A model generated the notes under the pieces. The model saw nothing but the letters and a program-made list of their open reading frames with translations. It was not told the DNA's origin and made no database searches. DNA of 64,000 bases from JAXLQL01 sp046331625. GTDB taxonomy: Bacteria > Acidobacteriota > Terriglobia > Bryobacterales > Bryobacteraceae. The stretch is from the NCBI GenBank assembly GCA_046331625.1, contig JAXLQL010000007.1, positions 62,001 to 126,000 on the forward strand. The letters are read 5' to 3'. Shown here piece after piece: positions 17,102 through 25,501 of the stretch (position 1 is the first letter of the stretch; every line of letters starts with the position of its first letter). A program made the position numbers and the translations under genes.

Positions 17102-19257
17102 TGGTTGAACATGAACTCCTTCGAGTTCAGGATCGCCCAGACGATGTCTTCGTAGGCTTCGCGGCGGCTCGGAGCCTTGCCGACACGCGTCAGCAAGCGA
17201 TCTTTCTCGCGTGGCGTGGGCTTGCGGCTGAGCGCGGTGAGAAACATCTCGTCGATGAGTTCGCCGTCAGCGCGGCCCGAGTCGAGCCACTGTGCCAATC
17301 GGCCTTCCGTGCTCGCGAGCTTCTGCTGCACTTCGGGTCCGTTGACGATATGCAGCGCCTGCGACACGTTCACGTTCTCTTCGCGATCGCAGATCACCAG
17401 GCGGTTGTTGCGCTCGAACACGTCGAGGAAGAAGCTCGGGTAGCGATTGTCCGGAAGCTGGAGCGCGCGGCGCGCCTCGGGCCAATCTTTGAAGGAATCG
17501 GGTTGGTTGGTCACGTGCGCAACGGCGTCCATGTACACTTCGGCCATCATGCGCTTCGGATAGGCGCGCGAGTAGTATTTGAAGTCGAGCCGATTGGTGT
17601 CGTTTGCGGCCGAAGAGTGCTGGTAGGTGCGCGACGACGCGATGAAGCGAATCAGGTGCTTCTGATCGTAGCCATGTTCCGTCAATTCGCGCGCTAGCAG
17701 CGCGAGCAGTTCGGGATGCGTGGGCGGATTGGTTTCGCGGAAATCATCCACGGGATTGACGATGCCACGCCCCATCATCTGACGCCATGTGTAGTTGGCT
17801 TGGGTGCGCGCGAAGAACGGATTGTCCTTGCGGGTGAGCCATTCGGCGAAGGCCACGCGGCGATCCTCACCGGGCGCAACGTCGATGATCGCGCCGCCAA
17901 GATAGCGCGGCTGCGCGGCCTGCTTGGTGGCGGGATTGATCACGGCCTTGGTGGGATCGATGCGAAGGTCGAACTCCTGCGAGTTCTTGGTGGGGAATTC
18001 CACCACCTGCGAGAACACGGCGGCGAGCGAGTAGAAGTCGTTCTGGGTCCACTTCTCGAACGGATGGTTGTGGCATTGCGCGCAACCGATGCGCACGCCC
18101 ATCATCACCTGGCCTGTCTGGATGGCGGTTTCGAGCGGCGTGGAGATCTTGTCGTAATTGCCCCAGTAGTTGGAGGCACCCTTGGCGAAGTTGGGTCCAG
18201 TGGCAGTCAACAATGAGCGCGCGAACTTGTCGAGCGGGCGATTGAGCAGGAACTCCTCGCGCATCCACTTGTAGTAGCTGCGGACCCCGCCGGTGCGATG
18301 GAACCGCTGGTCGCTGCGGAGGCGATCGGCCCAGAGCATCGTCTGCACGTCGGCGTACTCGGGCTTTTCGAGAAGCTGATCGACGAGGATGGCGCGCTTG
18401 TCGGGGGCGTTCGACGCGAGGAACTGGCGCACGTCCGCCGAGCCCGGCAGCGTTCCCACGATGTCGATATAGGCGCGGCGAATGAACTCTTCGTCAGTGC
18501 AGATCGTCGACGGAGCGATGTTGAGTTGCCGGATCTTCGCGTAGACCAGCTTGTCGATAGGATGCAACGGAGCCGCGCCCACGGCCTTCTTCGAAGTGAG
18601 CATGGTGGCGCCGTAGACAGGTCCTGCGAATTTGCCTGCGTAGCGGACCATCAGCGCCGCATCGCCCGTTGCGCCTTCCGCATTGACCAAGCCCGTGGGC
18701 GAGACCTTCAAGACGGAGTCGTCATTCGAGGAGAAGATCGAAAGCGCGGTGACGTCGTCTTTGGTTCCGTCGGAGTAGACAGCGGTCACTTTGAGCTGCA
18801 TCGTCTCGCCCTTGCGTGCGAGCACCCGATAGCCGGGCGCGACTTCGAGATTGCGCAGCGTGGGCGCGTCTTTGTCACCGAACCGAGCGCCGGCGGCGAT
18901 CCAGGCCCGAAGCACCTGGTAATGCCGCGAGTCTTTCTTGAAGCGGGGTCCGCCACCGTGCGTCACCTGCATCGTGGGTTTCTTCAGCAGCAGACTCTCG
19001 TCGACGTTTTTGGTGTTGACGCGGCGGCCGGGCAGCGCCTTCACGAGAACGTCATAGTCTTTCTCGGGCTCGGAGCCATAGAGCGAGAGCTTGAAGCCGT
19101 TCTTGCCGACGGGCGAGCCATGACAGGCCGTCTGATTGCAGCCGCCGAAGGTGAGGATCGGCGTGATGTGCGTCGAGAAGTTCCAGCGTTGGGGGAGTCC
19201 GGTTTGCTGCGCGGCGCAGGCGGCGGCCACGGCGAGGAACGGCACGAGGAGACGCAT
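17098..19257 (-). CDS. DUF1549/DUF1553 cytochrome-like exported protein
   Basis: A 719-residue protein with a signal peptide (MRLLVPFLAVAAACAAQ). An N-terminal heme-like site reads 'GGCNQTACHGSP', a CX4CH spacing. A bacterial Ig-like segment follows near residues 145-235 ('LKVTAVYSDGTKDDVTALSI'). The DUF1549 domain starts near residue 245 ('DEEFIRRAYIDIVGTLPGSA') and has a second Cys site, 'GCAQCHNHPFEKWTQNDFYS', a proper CxxCH. The DUF1553 domain fills the C-terminal third ('RRVAFAEWLTRKDNPFFART'). Such proteins are common in Planctomycetes and Solibacter-like bacteria and are thought to take part in periplasmic redox or polymer breakdown; function is unproven. First gene of the operon with the MFS transporter and the Tat protein. 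Confidence 0.9.
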   Translation of the reverse strand: MRLLVPFLAVAAACAAQQTGLPQRWNFSTHITPILTFGGCNQTACHGSPVGKNGFKLSLYGSEPEKDYDVLVKALPGRRVNTKNVDESLLLKKPTMQVTHGGGPRFKKDSRHYQVLRAWIAAGARFGDKDAPTLRNLEVAPGYRVLARKGETMQLKVTAVYSDGTKDDVTALSIFSSNDDSVLKVSPTGLVNAEGATGDAALMVRYAGKFAGPVYGATMLTSKKAVGAAPLHPIDKLVYAKIRQLNIAPSTICTDEEFIRRAYIDIVGTLPGSADVRQFLASNAPDKRAILVDQLLEKPEYADVQTMLWADRLRSDQRFHRTGGVRSYYKWMREEFLLNRPLDKFARSLLTATGPNFAKGASNYWGNYDKISTPLETAIQTGQVMMGVRIGCAQCHNHPFEKWTQNDFYSLAAVFSQVVEFPTKNSQEFDLRIDPTKAVINPATKQAAQPRYLGGAIIDVAPGEDRRVAFAEWLTRKDNPFFARTQANYTWRQMMGRGIVNPVDDFRETNPPTHPELLALLARELTEHGYDQKHLIRFIASSRTYQHSSAANDTNRLDFKYYSRAYPKRMMAEVYMDAVAHVTNQPDSFKDWPEARRALQLPDNRYPSFFLDVFERNNRLVICDREENVNVSQALHIVNGPEVQQKLASTEGRLAQWLDSGRADGELIDEMFLTALSRKPTPREKDRLLTRVGKAPSRREAYEDIVWAILNSKEFMFNH

Positions 19258-19681
19258 GGGTTTGATTAGAGTCTATTGGGTCGGCGGGGAGAGGTCAAGC
19301 CGCTTGGCGTGGGGCTACGCACAAGGCCTGTGTCTGAATGTGTCCTGCCCATACCTGATCGGGCTCGACAAAAGTACGAACGAGCGGCTCGAAATCCTGC
19401 GCGGGGGGCTCTTGGATCAGCTTTCGTGGCAGCGCCCGCTGCGCGGAACTCTACGACCACAGCCCGGAGGTCCGCATCAACGACTACGAGTTACGTTGTG
19501 CCAGGACATAATCACGCCGACTCCATCGCCACGTGGCGCCCGCAAAACGAACCCAACACCCCCGGCTTCCCGCAAATTAGCGCCCCCCAAAAAAGCCCAG
19601 TACCGAACAATATTTCCTTTCCTTGCAACAAAAATCCCCCTAAAACCCCGAATTCCTTGGACCCCCATGCAACACTGGAAT
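19258..19681. other. Non-coding stretch, no gene recognised
   Basis: Between the divergent DUF1549/1553 gene and the gene at 19748. Frames here are short or proline/arginine-rich and not convincing. One short piece ending at the TAA near 19511 reads like natural protein (contains 'ELYDHSPEVRINDYELRC') but has no start or partner, so it may be the tail of a lost gene. The stretch 19560-19670 is rich in A and C runs. Confidence 0.5.
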
Positions 19682-19720
19682 GGAAGGCGGCTCGGACCCC
19701 AGCGTCCTGGCCGCCTTTCC
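19682..19720 (+). promoter_or_regulatory. Hairpin in the 5' region of the gene at 19748
   Basis: GGAAGGCGGC (19682-19691) pairs with GCCGCCTTTCC (19710-19720), with one bulged T, leaving an 18-base loop. It lies 27 bases ahead of the start codon and just before the ribosome binding site GAGGAGA (19735-19741). It may control translation or end an upstream transcript. Confidence 0.45.
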
Positions 19721-19747
19721 TATTTCTACGCACCGAGGAGAGCCATC

Positions 19748-20317
19748 ATGGCCACCGCCGCGCAAGCCAAAGCCAATCGCGAAAACGCCCAGCATTCCAC
19801 CGGACCACGCTCCGCCGAAGGCAAATCCCGCTCCGCCTCCAACAGCCTCCGTCACGGACTCTGCGCCAAGCACCTCATCGTGCTCCCCGGCGAGCAGGAA
19901 CACCTCGACCACCTCTCCGCCGCCCTCCGCGCCGAACTCGACCCCCAAACTCCCCTCGAAGAAATCTTCTTCGACGACATCCTCCGCGCCCGCTGGAACA
20001 TCTTCCGTTGCGCCCGCGCCGAAGAGGACCTCGTCCTCTCGGGCATCGACCCCCTCATCGAAGACGGCGCCCACATGGCCTTCACCCGCATCCAGTCCTA
20101 TCTCCGCGCCAACGAACGCGCCTTCCACCGCGCCCTGAAAGAGCTGAAGGCCGCCCAGTCCGATCGCCGAGCCAAGATGGAGGAACGAACCCAATCCCCC
20201 GCCGTCGCAGTCCCCAATCCCCTTCCATCTGAGGCAGAAACTCCGTGTAGGGCGGGCTTCAGCCAGCGCGGGACTTCAGTCCCGCCACTAACTCCGAATG
20301 CCCAAGTCCATATATAG
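19748..20317 (+). CDS. Small acidobacterial-type protein ('ANRENAQHSTGPR' family), unknown function
   Basis: A 189-residue protein from the ATG at 19748, preceded by GAGGAGA. The N-terminus 'ANRENAQHSTGPRSAEGKSR' followed by 'SNSLRHGLCAKHLIVLPGEQ' is a pattern I know from many Acidobacteriota, usually in several copies per genome and without known function. The middle is helical and charged ('LHPTQ'-free, with 'ILRARWNIFRCARAEEDL'). No signal peptide. The last 23 or so residues are encoded by a REP-like element (20251-20285), so the natural C-terminus has probably been replaced by repeat sequence. The open frame upstream of 19748 is not part of the gene. Confidence 0.75.
   Translation: MATAAQAKANRENAQHSTGPRSAEGKSRSASNSLRHGLCAKHLIVLPGEQEHLDHLSAALRAELDPQTPLEEIFFDDILRARWNIFRCARAEEDLVLSGIDPLIEDGAHMAFTRIQSYLRANERAFHRALKELKAAQSDRRAKMEERTQSPAVAVPNPLPSEAETPCRAGFSQRGTSVPPLTPNAQVHI
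20251..20285. repeat. REP-like element 2, inside the end of the preceding gene
   Basis: A degenerate GGGC-TTCA-GCC hairpin followed by the perfect GCGGGAC-TTCA-GTCCCGC at 20268-20285. The unit lies within the last codons of the gene ending at 20317. Confidence 0.8.
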
Positions 20318-20384
20318 GAGCAAAATGCCGAACATACCTAACAATCCGCTGTGCCGCAGCGCGTCAGCATTGCGCAGCAGTGCG

Positions 20385-21746
20385 TCAGCATTGTGGGGCA
20401 GGCTTCAGCCTGCGCGGGACTTCAGTCCCGCCATCCCGCCCGGACCTCATCAAACTCCCCTTCACCACCCGCCACACCATCCCCGGACTCATCACACTCG
20501 CCGGCGCCGCCAACAGGTTCGCCACACGGTGAAATGCCAGCGACAATTCCGCATCGCGATGCGCCGCCGCGTGAAGCTTCGACATGTACCAATTAATGAA
20601 CCGCACCCCCGCATTCCGCGGACCCACCGTCTCCGGCATCCGAAGGTCATTTCCCACCGCGATGCTCCACGGAATGTCCACCACCTTCGCCGCCCGTCCG
20701 AAGAACGCCTTCGCCAGCCCCTCGGGCGCATTCGTGGCAAGGCACTGCGCCAACTCCACAGCTTCGAGCGCCGCCACGGACATACCTTGCCCATAGATCG
20801 GATTGAAGCTGCAGATCGCGTCGCCGAACACCAGGTACCCTTCCGGAAATCGCGCCAGTTCCTCATAGCGTTGCCGCACGCTCGCCGGGAATCGCGCCGT
20901 CTGCGCATCTCCAATCGGCTCGGCCGTGTCAATCACGTTCGCGATGTCCGGGCAATGCAAGGCTCGCGCCCATTTGCGGAAACGGTCCAACTCCGTGGGG
21001 GCATAGCCACCGAAGTGCGCGATCAACGTCACCGTCCAGCGACCGCCCTCCTGCGCGATCATCACGCCGCCCTTCTTCCCCTCCGGAGTCGGTGGCACGA
21101 TCACCGCCACATCGCCACCCAGCGCCTTCGGATCGCGCCGAAAGAACCGCGTCGTGTAGCCAAGCGCGATCTCCACGCGATCGGTCCGCGGCTGCTCGAA
21201 TCCTGCTTTTGTAAGCCAGTCCGGCGCATGCGACGCGCGACCCGCCGCATGAACTACCAGGTCCGCCTCGATCGGCGAACCACCTCCCACCTCCACGCCC
21301 GTCACGCGGCCACCACTCATCGTAAGCCCCGTCACATCGCACTCCTCAACTGCGCGGACATTCGGCAAAGCCAACAACCGGCGCCGGACCATGCCCTCGA
21401 GCAGCGGCCTAGTCATCAGCAGCCCATCGAGTCCACTGCGGACCTGCCGCAAATGGCCGCCTTCATGAAACCAACGCCCCTTCTCCACGATGTCTCCGGG
21501 CACCGCGCCCGCCTCCACCAACTCCGCCGTGATCCCCGGGAAGAAGCTCTCGATCACCCGCGCTCCACTCGCGAGCAGGCCATGCGTGTGCCGGCCTTGC
21601 GGCACACCACGCCGCTGTTCGCCGATCGCGGGGAAGCGGTCGCGGTCCAGTACCAGCACCCGCTCGAAGCGGTCCGCCAGTACGCGAGCCGCCAGAAGTC
21701 CCCCCATGCTGCCGCCGATCACGATCGCCTGTTTGCCAGATGCCAT
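20385..21746 (-). CDS. FAD-dependent oxidoreductase / monooxygenase-like
   Basis: A 453-residue flavoprotein. The ATG at 21746 has GGAG eight bases ahead. The N-terminal dinucleotide fold reads 'AIVIGGSMGGLLAARVLADR' (GxGxxG-like GGSMGG), with the ribose-binding acidic residue in 'RVLVLDRDRFP'. 'GRHTHGLLASGARVIE' and the later FAD motif 'GYLVFGDAICSFNPIYGQGM' (GD...P) match the aromatic/terpenoid monooxygenase family that includes squalene epoxidase-like and polyketide hydroxylases. It lies near the hopanoid operon but is transcribed apart from it, and it does not look like the hydroxysqualene dehydroxylase HpnE. Substrate unknown. The last ~18 residues come from a REP-like element and are probably not functional. 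Confidence 0.82.
   Translation of the reverse strand: MASGKQAIVIGGSMGGLLAARVLADRFERVLVLDRDRFPAIGEQRRGVPQGRHTHGLLASGARVIESFFPGITAELVEAGAVPGDIVEKGRWFHEGGHLRQVRSGLDGLLMTRPLLEGMVRRRLLALPNVRAVEECDVTGLTMSGGRVTGVEVGGGSPIEADLVVHAAGRASHAPDWLTKAGFEQPRTDRVEIALGYTTRFFRRDPKALGGDVAVIVPPTPEGKKGGVMIAQEGGRWTVTLIAHFGGYAPTELDRFRKWARALHCPDIANVIDTAEPIGDAQTARFPASVRQRYEELARFPEGYLVFGDAICSFNPIYGQGMSVAALEAVELAQCLATNAPEGLAKAFFGRAAKVVDIPWSIAVGNDLRMPETVGPRNAGVRFINWYMSKLHAAAHRDAELSLAFHRVANLLAAPASVMSPGMVWRVVKGSLMRSGRDGGTEVPRRLKPAPQC
20393..20431. repeat. REP-like element 3, inside the end of the FAD oxidoreductase gene
   Basis: CAGGC-TTCA-GCCTG at 20399-20412 and GCGGGAC-TTCA-GTCCCGC at 20414-20431, the same two-hairpin unit as 7517-7549. 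It encodes the last residues of the leftward FAD oxidoreductase, whose stop is at 20385. Confidence 0.85.
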
Positions 21747-21844
21747 TGTCGTTCTCCAGCAGTTTCTACGCGACCCGCCCCGATTCGGATTTATCCACGG
21801 CCTGCCAACCCCAGGCTGAGACTCACTGCAATCGGCTTGTGGGG

Positions 21845-21917
21845 CAGGCTTTCAGCCTGCAGCGGGACTTCCAGTCCCGCTTCCGATGTGGGCACATCTG
21901 AAAGGCACTTCAGTGCC
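21845..21917. repeat. REP-like element 4 (variant loops)
   Basis: Three hairpins as in element 1, but two loops carry one extra base: CAGGC-TTTCA-GCCTG and GCGGGAC-TTCCA-GTCCCGC, followed by GGCAC-TTCA-GTGCC at 21904-21917. It lies between the divergent FAD oxidoreductase and kinase genes. The rest of this 302-base gap shows only the kinase ribosome binding site. Confidence 0.8.
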
Positions 21918-22048
21918 CCTCCCAACGCTGCTGCATCCAAAGCGAAGAGTATTGGGCCTGCAAAGATCGGTTATCCTGCTGAGAATGGGCCTGTAGGGAT
22001 TGCCCAGCAAGGCCGATCTAGAGAAGACACCGAGCGAGGAGAAATCCA

Positions 22049-24604
22049 TTGACCGATCCCCCGCGCCTCGAGCCGCTGGTTCACGCCGTGAACCAGAGTG
22101 CTCACGCCGCCCTGAAAGCCATGGCCCCGGGCGATACGGTGGGGCCGTACCGGCTCGTGCGCCTCATCGCTCACGGCGGAATGGGTGACGTCTGGCTGGC
22201 TCGCCGGCATGACAACGTCCACCAGCGCAACGTTGCCATCAAGCTCATCAAACACACGCTCACGGATCCGGAAGTGGTCCGCCGCTTCCTGGTGGAGCGC
22301 ACCGTGCTCGGTAACCTCGAGCATCCCAACATCGCGCGCCTGCTCGATGGCGGAGTGCTCGAAAACGGACGCCCGTACCTGGTCATGGAGTACGTCAGCG
22401 GCCAGAGCATTGACGTCTATTGTTGCGACAATTCGATCCCGCTACGCGAACGGCTGATTCTGTTTCAGCAGGTTTGCGCCGCTGTCCAGCAGGCCCACCG
22501 GAGCCTGGTCATCCATCGCGACATCAAACCCGGCAATGTTCTGGTGACCAAAGACGGCACTCCGAAGTTGCTCGACTTCGGGTTGGCAAAACTACTGCGT
22601 CCGGAATTGCTCGGCCTCACGCCGATCAATACGCTGCCTTCGATGCGCATGATGACGCCCGAGTTCGCGAGTCCCGAACAGCTCCGCCAGGGCATCGTCA
22701 CCACTTCCACTGATCTCTACTCGCTCGGGTTGCTGCTCTACGTCATGCTCACGGCGCGCCTGCCCTATGAAGTGGTGGACAAGGGCTTCGGCGAGATCGT
22801 GATGATCGTGAACGACACCGAGCCCACGCCTCCCAGCAAGCTGCGCGAAGACGGAGAACTGGTGAGCCCGTTCGCCAAGGATCTCGAAGGCGATCTCGAC
22901 AACATCGTGCTCACGGCGCTGCGCAAGCTACCCGAGGCGCGATACCAAAGCCCCGAGCATCTGGCCGACGACATCCAGCGCTATCTCGACGGGTTCCCCG
23001 TGCACGCGCGCCCGAGCACGCTCGGCTACCGCGCTCACAAGTTCGCGTTGCGCCATCGCCTCGCCACCGGCCTCGTCGCCTGTCTCGTAGTGGTGATGCT
23101 CGCTTCGGCGATCAGCTTGGTCTCTCTTGCCCGGCGCTGGCGCGCCGAGCGCAACAGCGCGCAGCAGATGGCAACGTTTCTCACCGGGCTGTTCGAGGGC
23201 GCTAGTCCGGACTCGGGCCGCGGTCCCGACGTGACCGCGCGCGAACTGCTCGACGAAGGCGCCGCGAGCATCGACCGCAGTTTGCCCCAGCCGAGCGCGC
23301 GCAAGGCCGACATGCTCGCCGCGATCGGAACTTCCTATCAAACGCTCGGGCTCTCCAAGCAAGCGCAGGCGTTGTTCGAACGGACCGTGACCATGCGCCG
23401 CGAGTTGAACGGCCAGTCTCCGGAGCTGGCGCGCGAAATGGTCCGCCTGGCCGAGTCGATTCGCGAGACCGACATCGCGCGGGCCGAGAAGCTCGCCGCC
23501 GATTCGCTCGAGATGCGGAAGCGGCTGCTCGCCGCCGATCATCCCGACATCGCCGACTCGCTCAACACGATCGGGAATTTGCGCCAGGGTCGCGGCGACC
23601 TCGACGGTGCGATCGAAGCTCATCGGCAAGCGGTGGCGCTGCGGCGAGCGAGCCTCGCGGCGGACGATCCGCTGCTGGCGGTGTCGCTTTCGAACCTGGG
23701 CAACGTGCTCCGCGAGAAGAGCGATCTGGCCGCCGCCGAGCCTCCGCTGCAGGAGGCGCTCGAGATTCGTAAGAAGGCGTTCGGACCCGAGCATCCGCGC
23801 GTGGCAAGCTTGCTCAGTATGCTCGCGCTGCTCTATCAATCGCAGCATGACTGGGACAAAGCCATCGCGCATATCGAACAGGCCTTGGTCATCGAGCGCA
23901 AGTCCACCAAAGGCGATCATCCGTGGGTGGCGCGGTCGCTGAACAACTACGGGTCGATCCTGCATGACGCCAAGCGATACGATGAGGCCGAGCGCGCCTA
24001 CGTGGAGGGCTTGGAGATGAACCGGCGGCTCCGGGGCGCCGATGCGCTTCCGGTGGCGTTTCCGCTCAACAATCTCGCCTCGCTCTATGAGGAGACCGGG
24101 CGTCACGCCGAAGCCGAACGTACGTTTCGCGAGTCGCTCGCGATTCGCAAGAAGCACCTCGGTGACAGGCATCCGATGGTGGCGCGGTCCTACAACAATC
24201 TCGGACGTTTGATGATGACGATGAAGCGCCCCACCGAAGCAGCCGGCTACTTCGAACAGTCGCTCGAGATCCTGCGCCAAGCCAAGGGCGGCAACCCGAG
24301 TCAACTGGCGGCGAATCTGTTCAACCTCGCGCGGGCGCGCGCCGCTTCGGGCAAGACTGCGCAAGCCGATCCCGTGTTTCGCGAAGCCATCGACTTGGTG
24401 CAGACCGCGAAGGTCACCAATGCGGTGGAGGTGAAGGCCGGGTACGGTGTGTTCCTCGCGTCTACGTCGCGATGCGCGGAAGCCAAGACGTGGCTCGAGC
24501 AAGCGATCGAAGGCCGCAAGCACGAGCCCAAACCTGACGCGGCGAAGATCGAGGAACTGGAGCGTTCGTTGAGCAAGTGCGAGACGGTCCTAGCGCGGCG
24601 GTGA
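22049..24604 (+). CDS. Membrane Ser/Thr protein kinase with a C-terminal TPR domain
   Basis: An 851-residue Hanks-type kinase. The start is TTG at 22049, supported by GAGGAG at 22036-22041. The kinase domain (about residues 35-300) keeps the ATP lysine in 'NVAIKLIKHTL', the catalytic loop 'VIHRDIKPGNVLVTKDG' and the 'LLDFGLAKLL' motif, so it should be active. A single membrane helix follows near residues 337-360 ('LATGLVACLVVVMLASAISL'). The outer part is a long TPR array of the kinesin-light-chain type ('DIADSLNTIGNLRQGRGDLD', 'HPWVARSLNNYGSILHDAKR', 'HPMVARSYNNLGRLMMTMKR'). This layout, a cytoplasmic kinase with an outer TPR sensor/binding domain, is common in Acidobacteriota. Target proteins unknown. 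Confidence 0.93.
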   Translation: MTDPPRLEPLVHAVNQSAHAALKAMAPGDTVGPYRLVRLIAHGGMGDVWLARRHDNVHQRNVAIKLIKHTLTDPEVVRRFLVERTVLGNLEHPNIARLLDGGVLENGRPYLVMEYVSGQSIDVYCCDNSIPLRERLILFQQVCAAVQQAHRSLVIHRDIKPGNVLVTKDGTPKLLDFGLAKLLRPELLGLTPINTLPSMRMMTPEFASPEQLRQGIVTTSTDLYSLGLLLYVMLTARLPYEVVDKGFGEIVMIVNDTEPTPPSKLREDGELVSPFAKDLEGDLDNIVLTALRKLPEARYQSPEHLADDIQRYLDGFPVHARPSTLGYRAHKFALRHRLATGLVACLVVVMLASAISLVSLARRWRAERNSAQQMATFLTGLFEGASPDSGRGPDVTARELLDEGAASIDRSLPQPSARKADMLAAIGTSYQTLGLSKQAQALFERTVTMRRELNGQSPELAREMVRLAESIRETDIARAEKLAADSLEMRKRLLAADHPDIADSLNTIGNLRQGRGDLDGAIEAHRQAVALRRASLAADDPLLAVSLSNLGNVLREKSDLAAAEPPLQEALEIRKKAFGPEHPRVASLLSMLALLYQSQHDWDKAIAHIEQALVIERKSTKGDHPWVARSLNNYGSILHDAKRYDEAERAYVEGLEMNRRLRGADALPVAFPLNNLASLYEETGRHAEAERTFRESLAIRKKHLGDRHPMVARSYNNLGRLMMTMKRPTEAAGYFEQSLEILRQAKGGNPSQLAANLFNLARARAASGKTAQADPVFREAIDLVQTAKVTNAVEVKAGYGVFLASTSRCAEAKTWLEQAIEGRKHEPKPDAAKIEELERSLSKCETVLARR

Positions 24605-24658
24605 AGCGGGCTGCGGCTTTCCCGCGATGTGGAGCAGGCACTCGCGGTGAAGTCTGTC

Positions 24659-25501
24659 TCAGGAGCCGAGGCCGATCCACCCCCGCGCGAGAATCGCCAA
24701 CTTCTCGGGCGTCGCCAGACGCACGCGCTCGGCCATCACTTCGAAGTCGCGCTCTTCAATCCGATCCAGAAGCCGCGAGTAGATCTCGATGATCGCCCAC
24801 AATGATCGCCGGCACGATGGCTCTACCATCTCGAGCAGCGGCCGCGCGTCGCGATAGTAGCCCGCGGCGCGAGTGGCTTCGAAACGAAGCAGGCTGCGGA
24901 GCTCCGTGCTCGCGACGCTGGCGCCGAGGTGCGCGTCTGTAACGTGGAAGCGGCGCAGGTCCTCTTCGGGGAGATAGACGCGGCCGAGCCCCCAATCCTC
25001 GCGCACATCGCGAATGATGTTGGTGAGCTGGAACGCGATGCCGCACTTCTCGGCGAGCGGCAGCGCCTCGGGTGAACGGAATCCGAAGACATGGATCAGC
25101 GACAGGCCGGCCACTGAGGCCACGCAGTAGCAGTAACGATAGAGATCGTCGAAGGTGCGGCGGCGCGGGGAAACGAGGTCTGAGGTGACGCCGTCGATCA
25201 TCTCGTGGAAGTAGCGTTCGGGGATGCGGTAGCGATGAACCGTGTCGAGGAATGCGGGCCAGAGCGGATCCGCTGGCGGATCGCCCGCGAGCGCTCGCGT
25301 CAGAAGCGCACGCCACGCGTCGAGCGATTCGCGCTTGGCTCCTGGCTCGTCGCTCAGGTCATCGCAGTGACGCATGAAGGCGTAGATGGCGCAGAGGGAA
25401 TCGCGCCGTGCGTGATCGAGCAGCACGAATGACCAGTAGAAGTTCTTGGCTCGCGAGCGAGCCACATTCCGGCACCAGGCGTATGACTCAGCGAGCGTCA
25501 T
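24659..25501 (-). CDS. hpnD: Presqualene diphosphate synthase HpnD
   Basis: A 280-residue trans-isoprenyl diphosphate synthase (squalene/phytoene synthase family), last gene of the hopanoid operon. The ATG at 25499-25501 overlaps the stop of hpnC by four bases. The two Asp-rich motifs are present: 'FMRHCDDLSDEPGAK' near residue 50 and 'TNIIRDVREDWGLGRVYLPE' near residue 165. With HpnC and HpnE it builds squalene from two farnesyl diphosphates: HpnD makes presqualene diphosphate, HpnC hydroxysqualene, HpnE removes the hydroxyl. The assignment as HpnD rather than HpnC rests on the 'AFQLTNIIRDV.EDW' signature and on the neighbouring HpnC. No HpnE gene is in the window. The upstream open frame is a shadow of hpnC. 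Confidence 0.9.
   Translation of the reverse strand: MTLAESYAWCRNVARSRAKNFYWSFVLLDHARRDSLCAIYAFMRHCDDLSDEPGAKRESLDAWRALLTRALAGDPPADPLWPAFLDTVHRYRIPERYFHEMIDGVTSDLVSPRRRTFDDLYRYCYCVASVAGLSLIHVFGFRSPEALPLAEKCGIAFQLTNIIRDVREDWGLGRVYLPEEDLRRFHVTDAHLGASVASTELRSLLRFEATRAAGYYRDARPLLEMVEPSCRRSLWAIIEIYSRLLDRIEERDFEVMAERVRLATPEKLAILARGWIGLGS

Noticed and set aside
19258..19681. A coding gene in the gap before 19748
   Set aside because: Open frames there are low-complexity and lack starts; only a short unassignable tail looks protein-like.
20385..21746. The FAD oxidoreductase as the missing HpnE
   Set aside because: Its motifs match monooxygenases of the aromatic/terpenoid type and it is outside the hopanoid operon; the amine-oxidase-like signature of HpnE is not seen.
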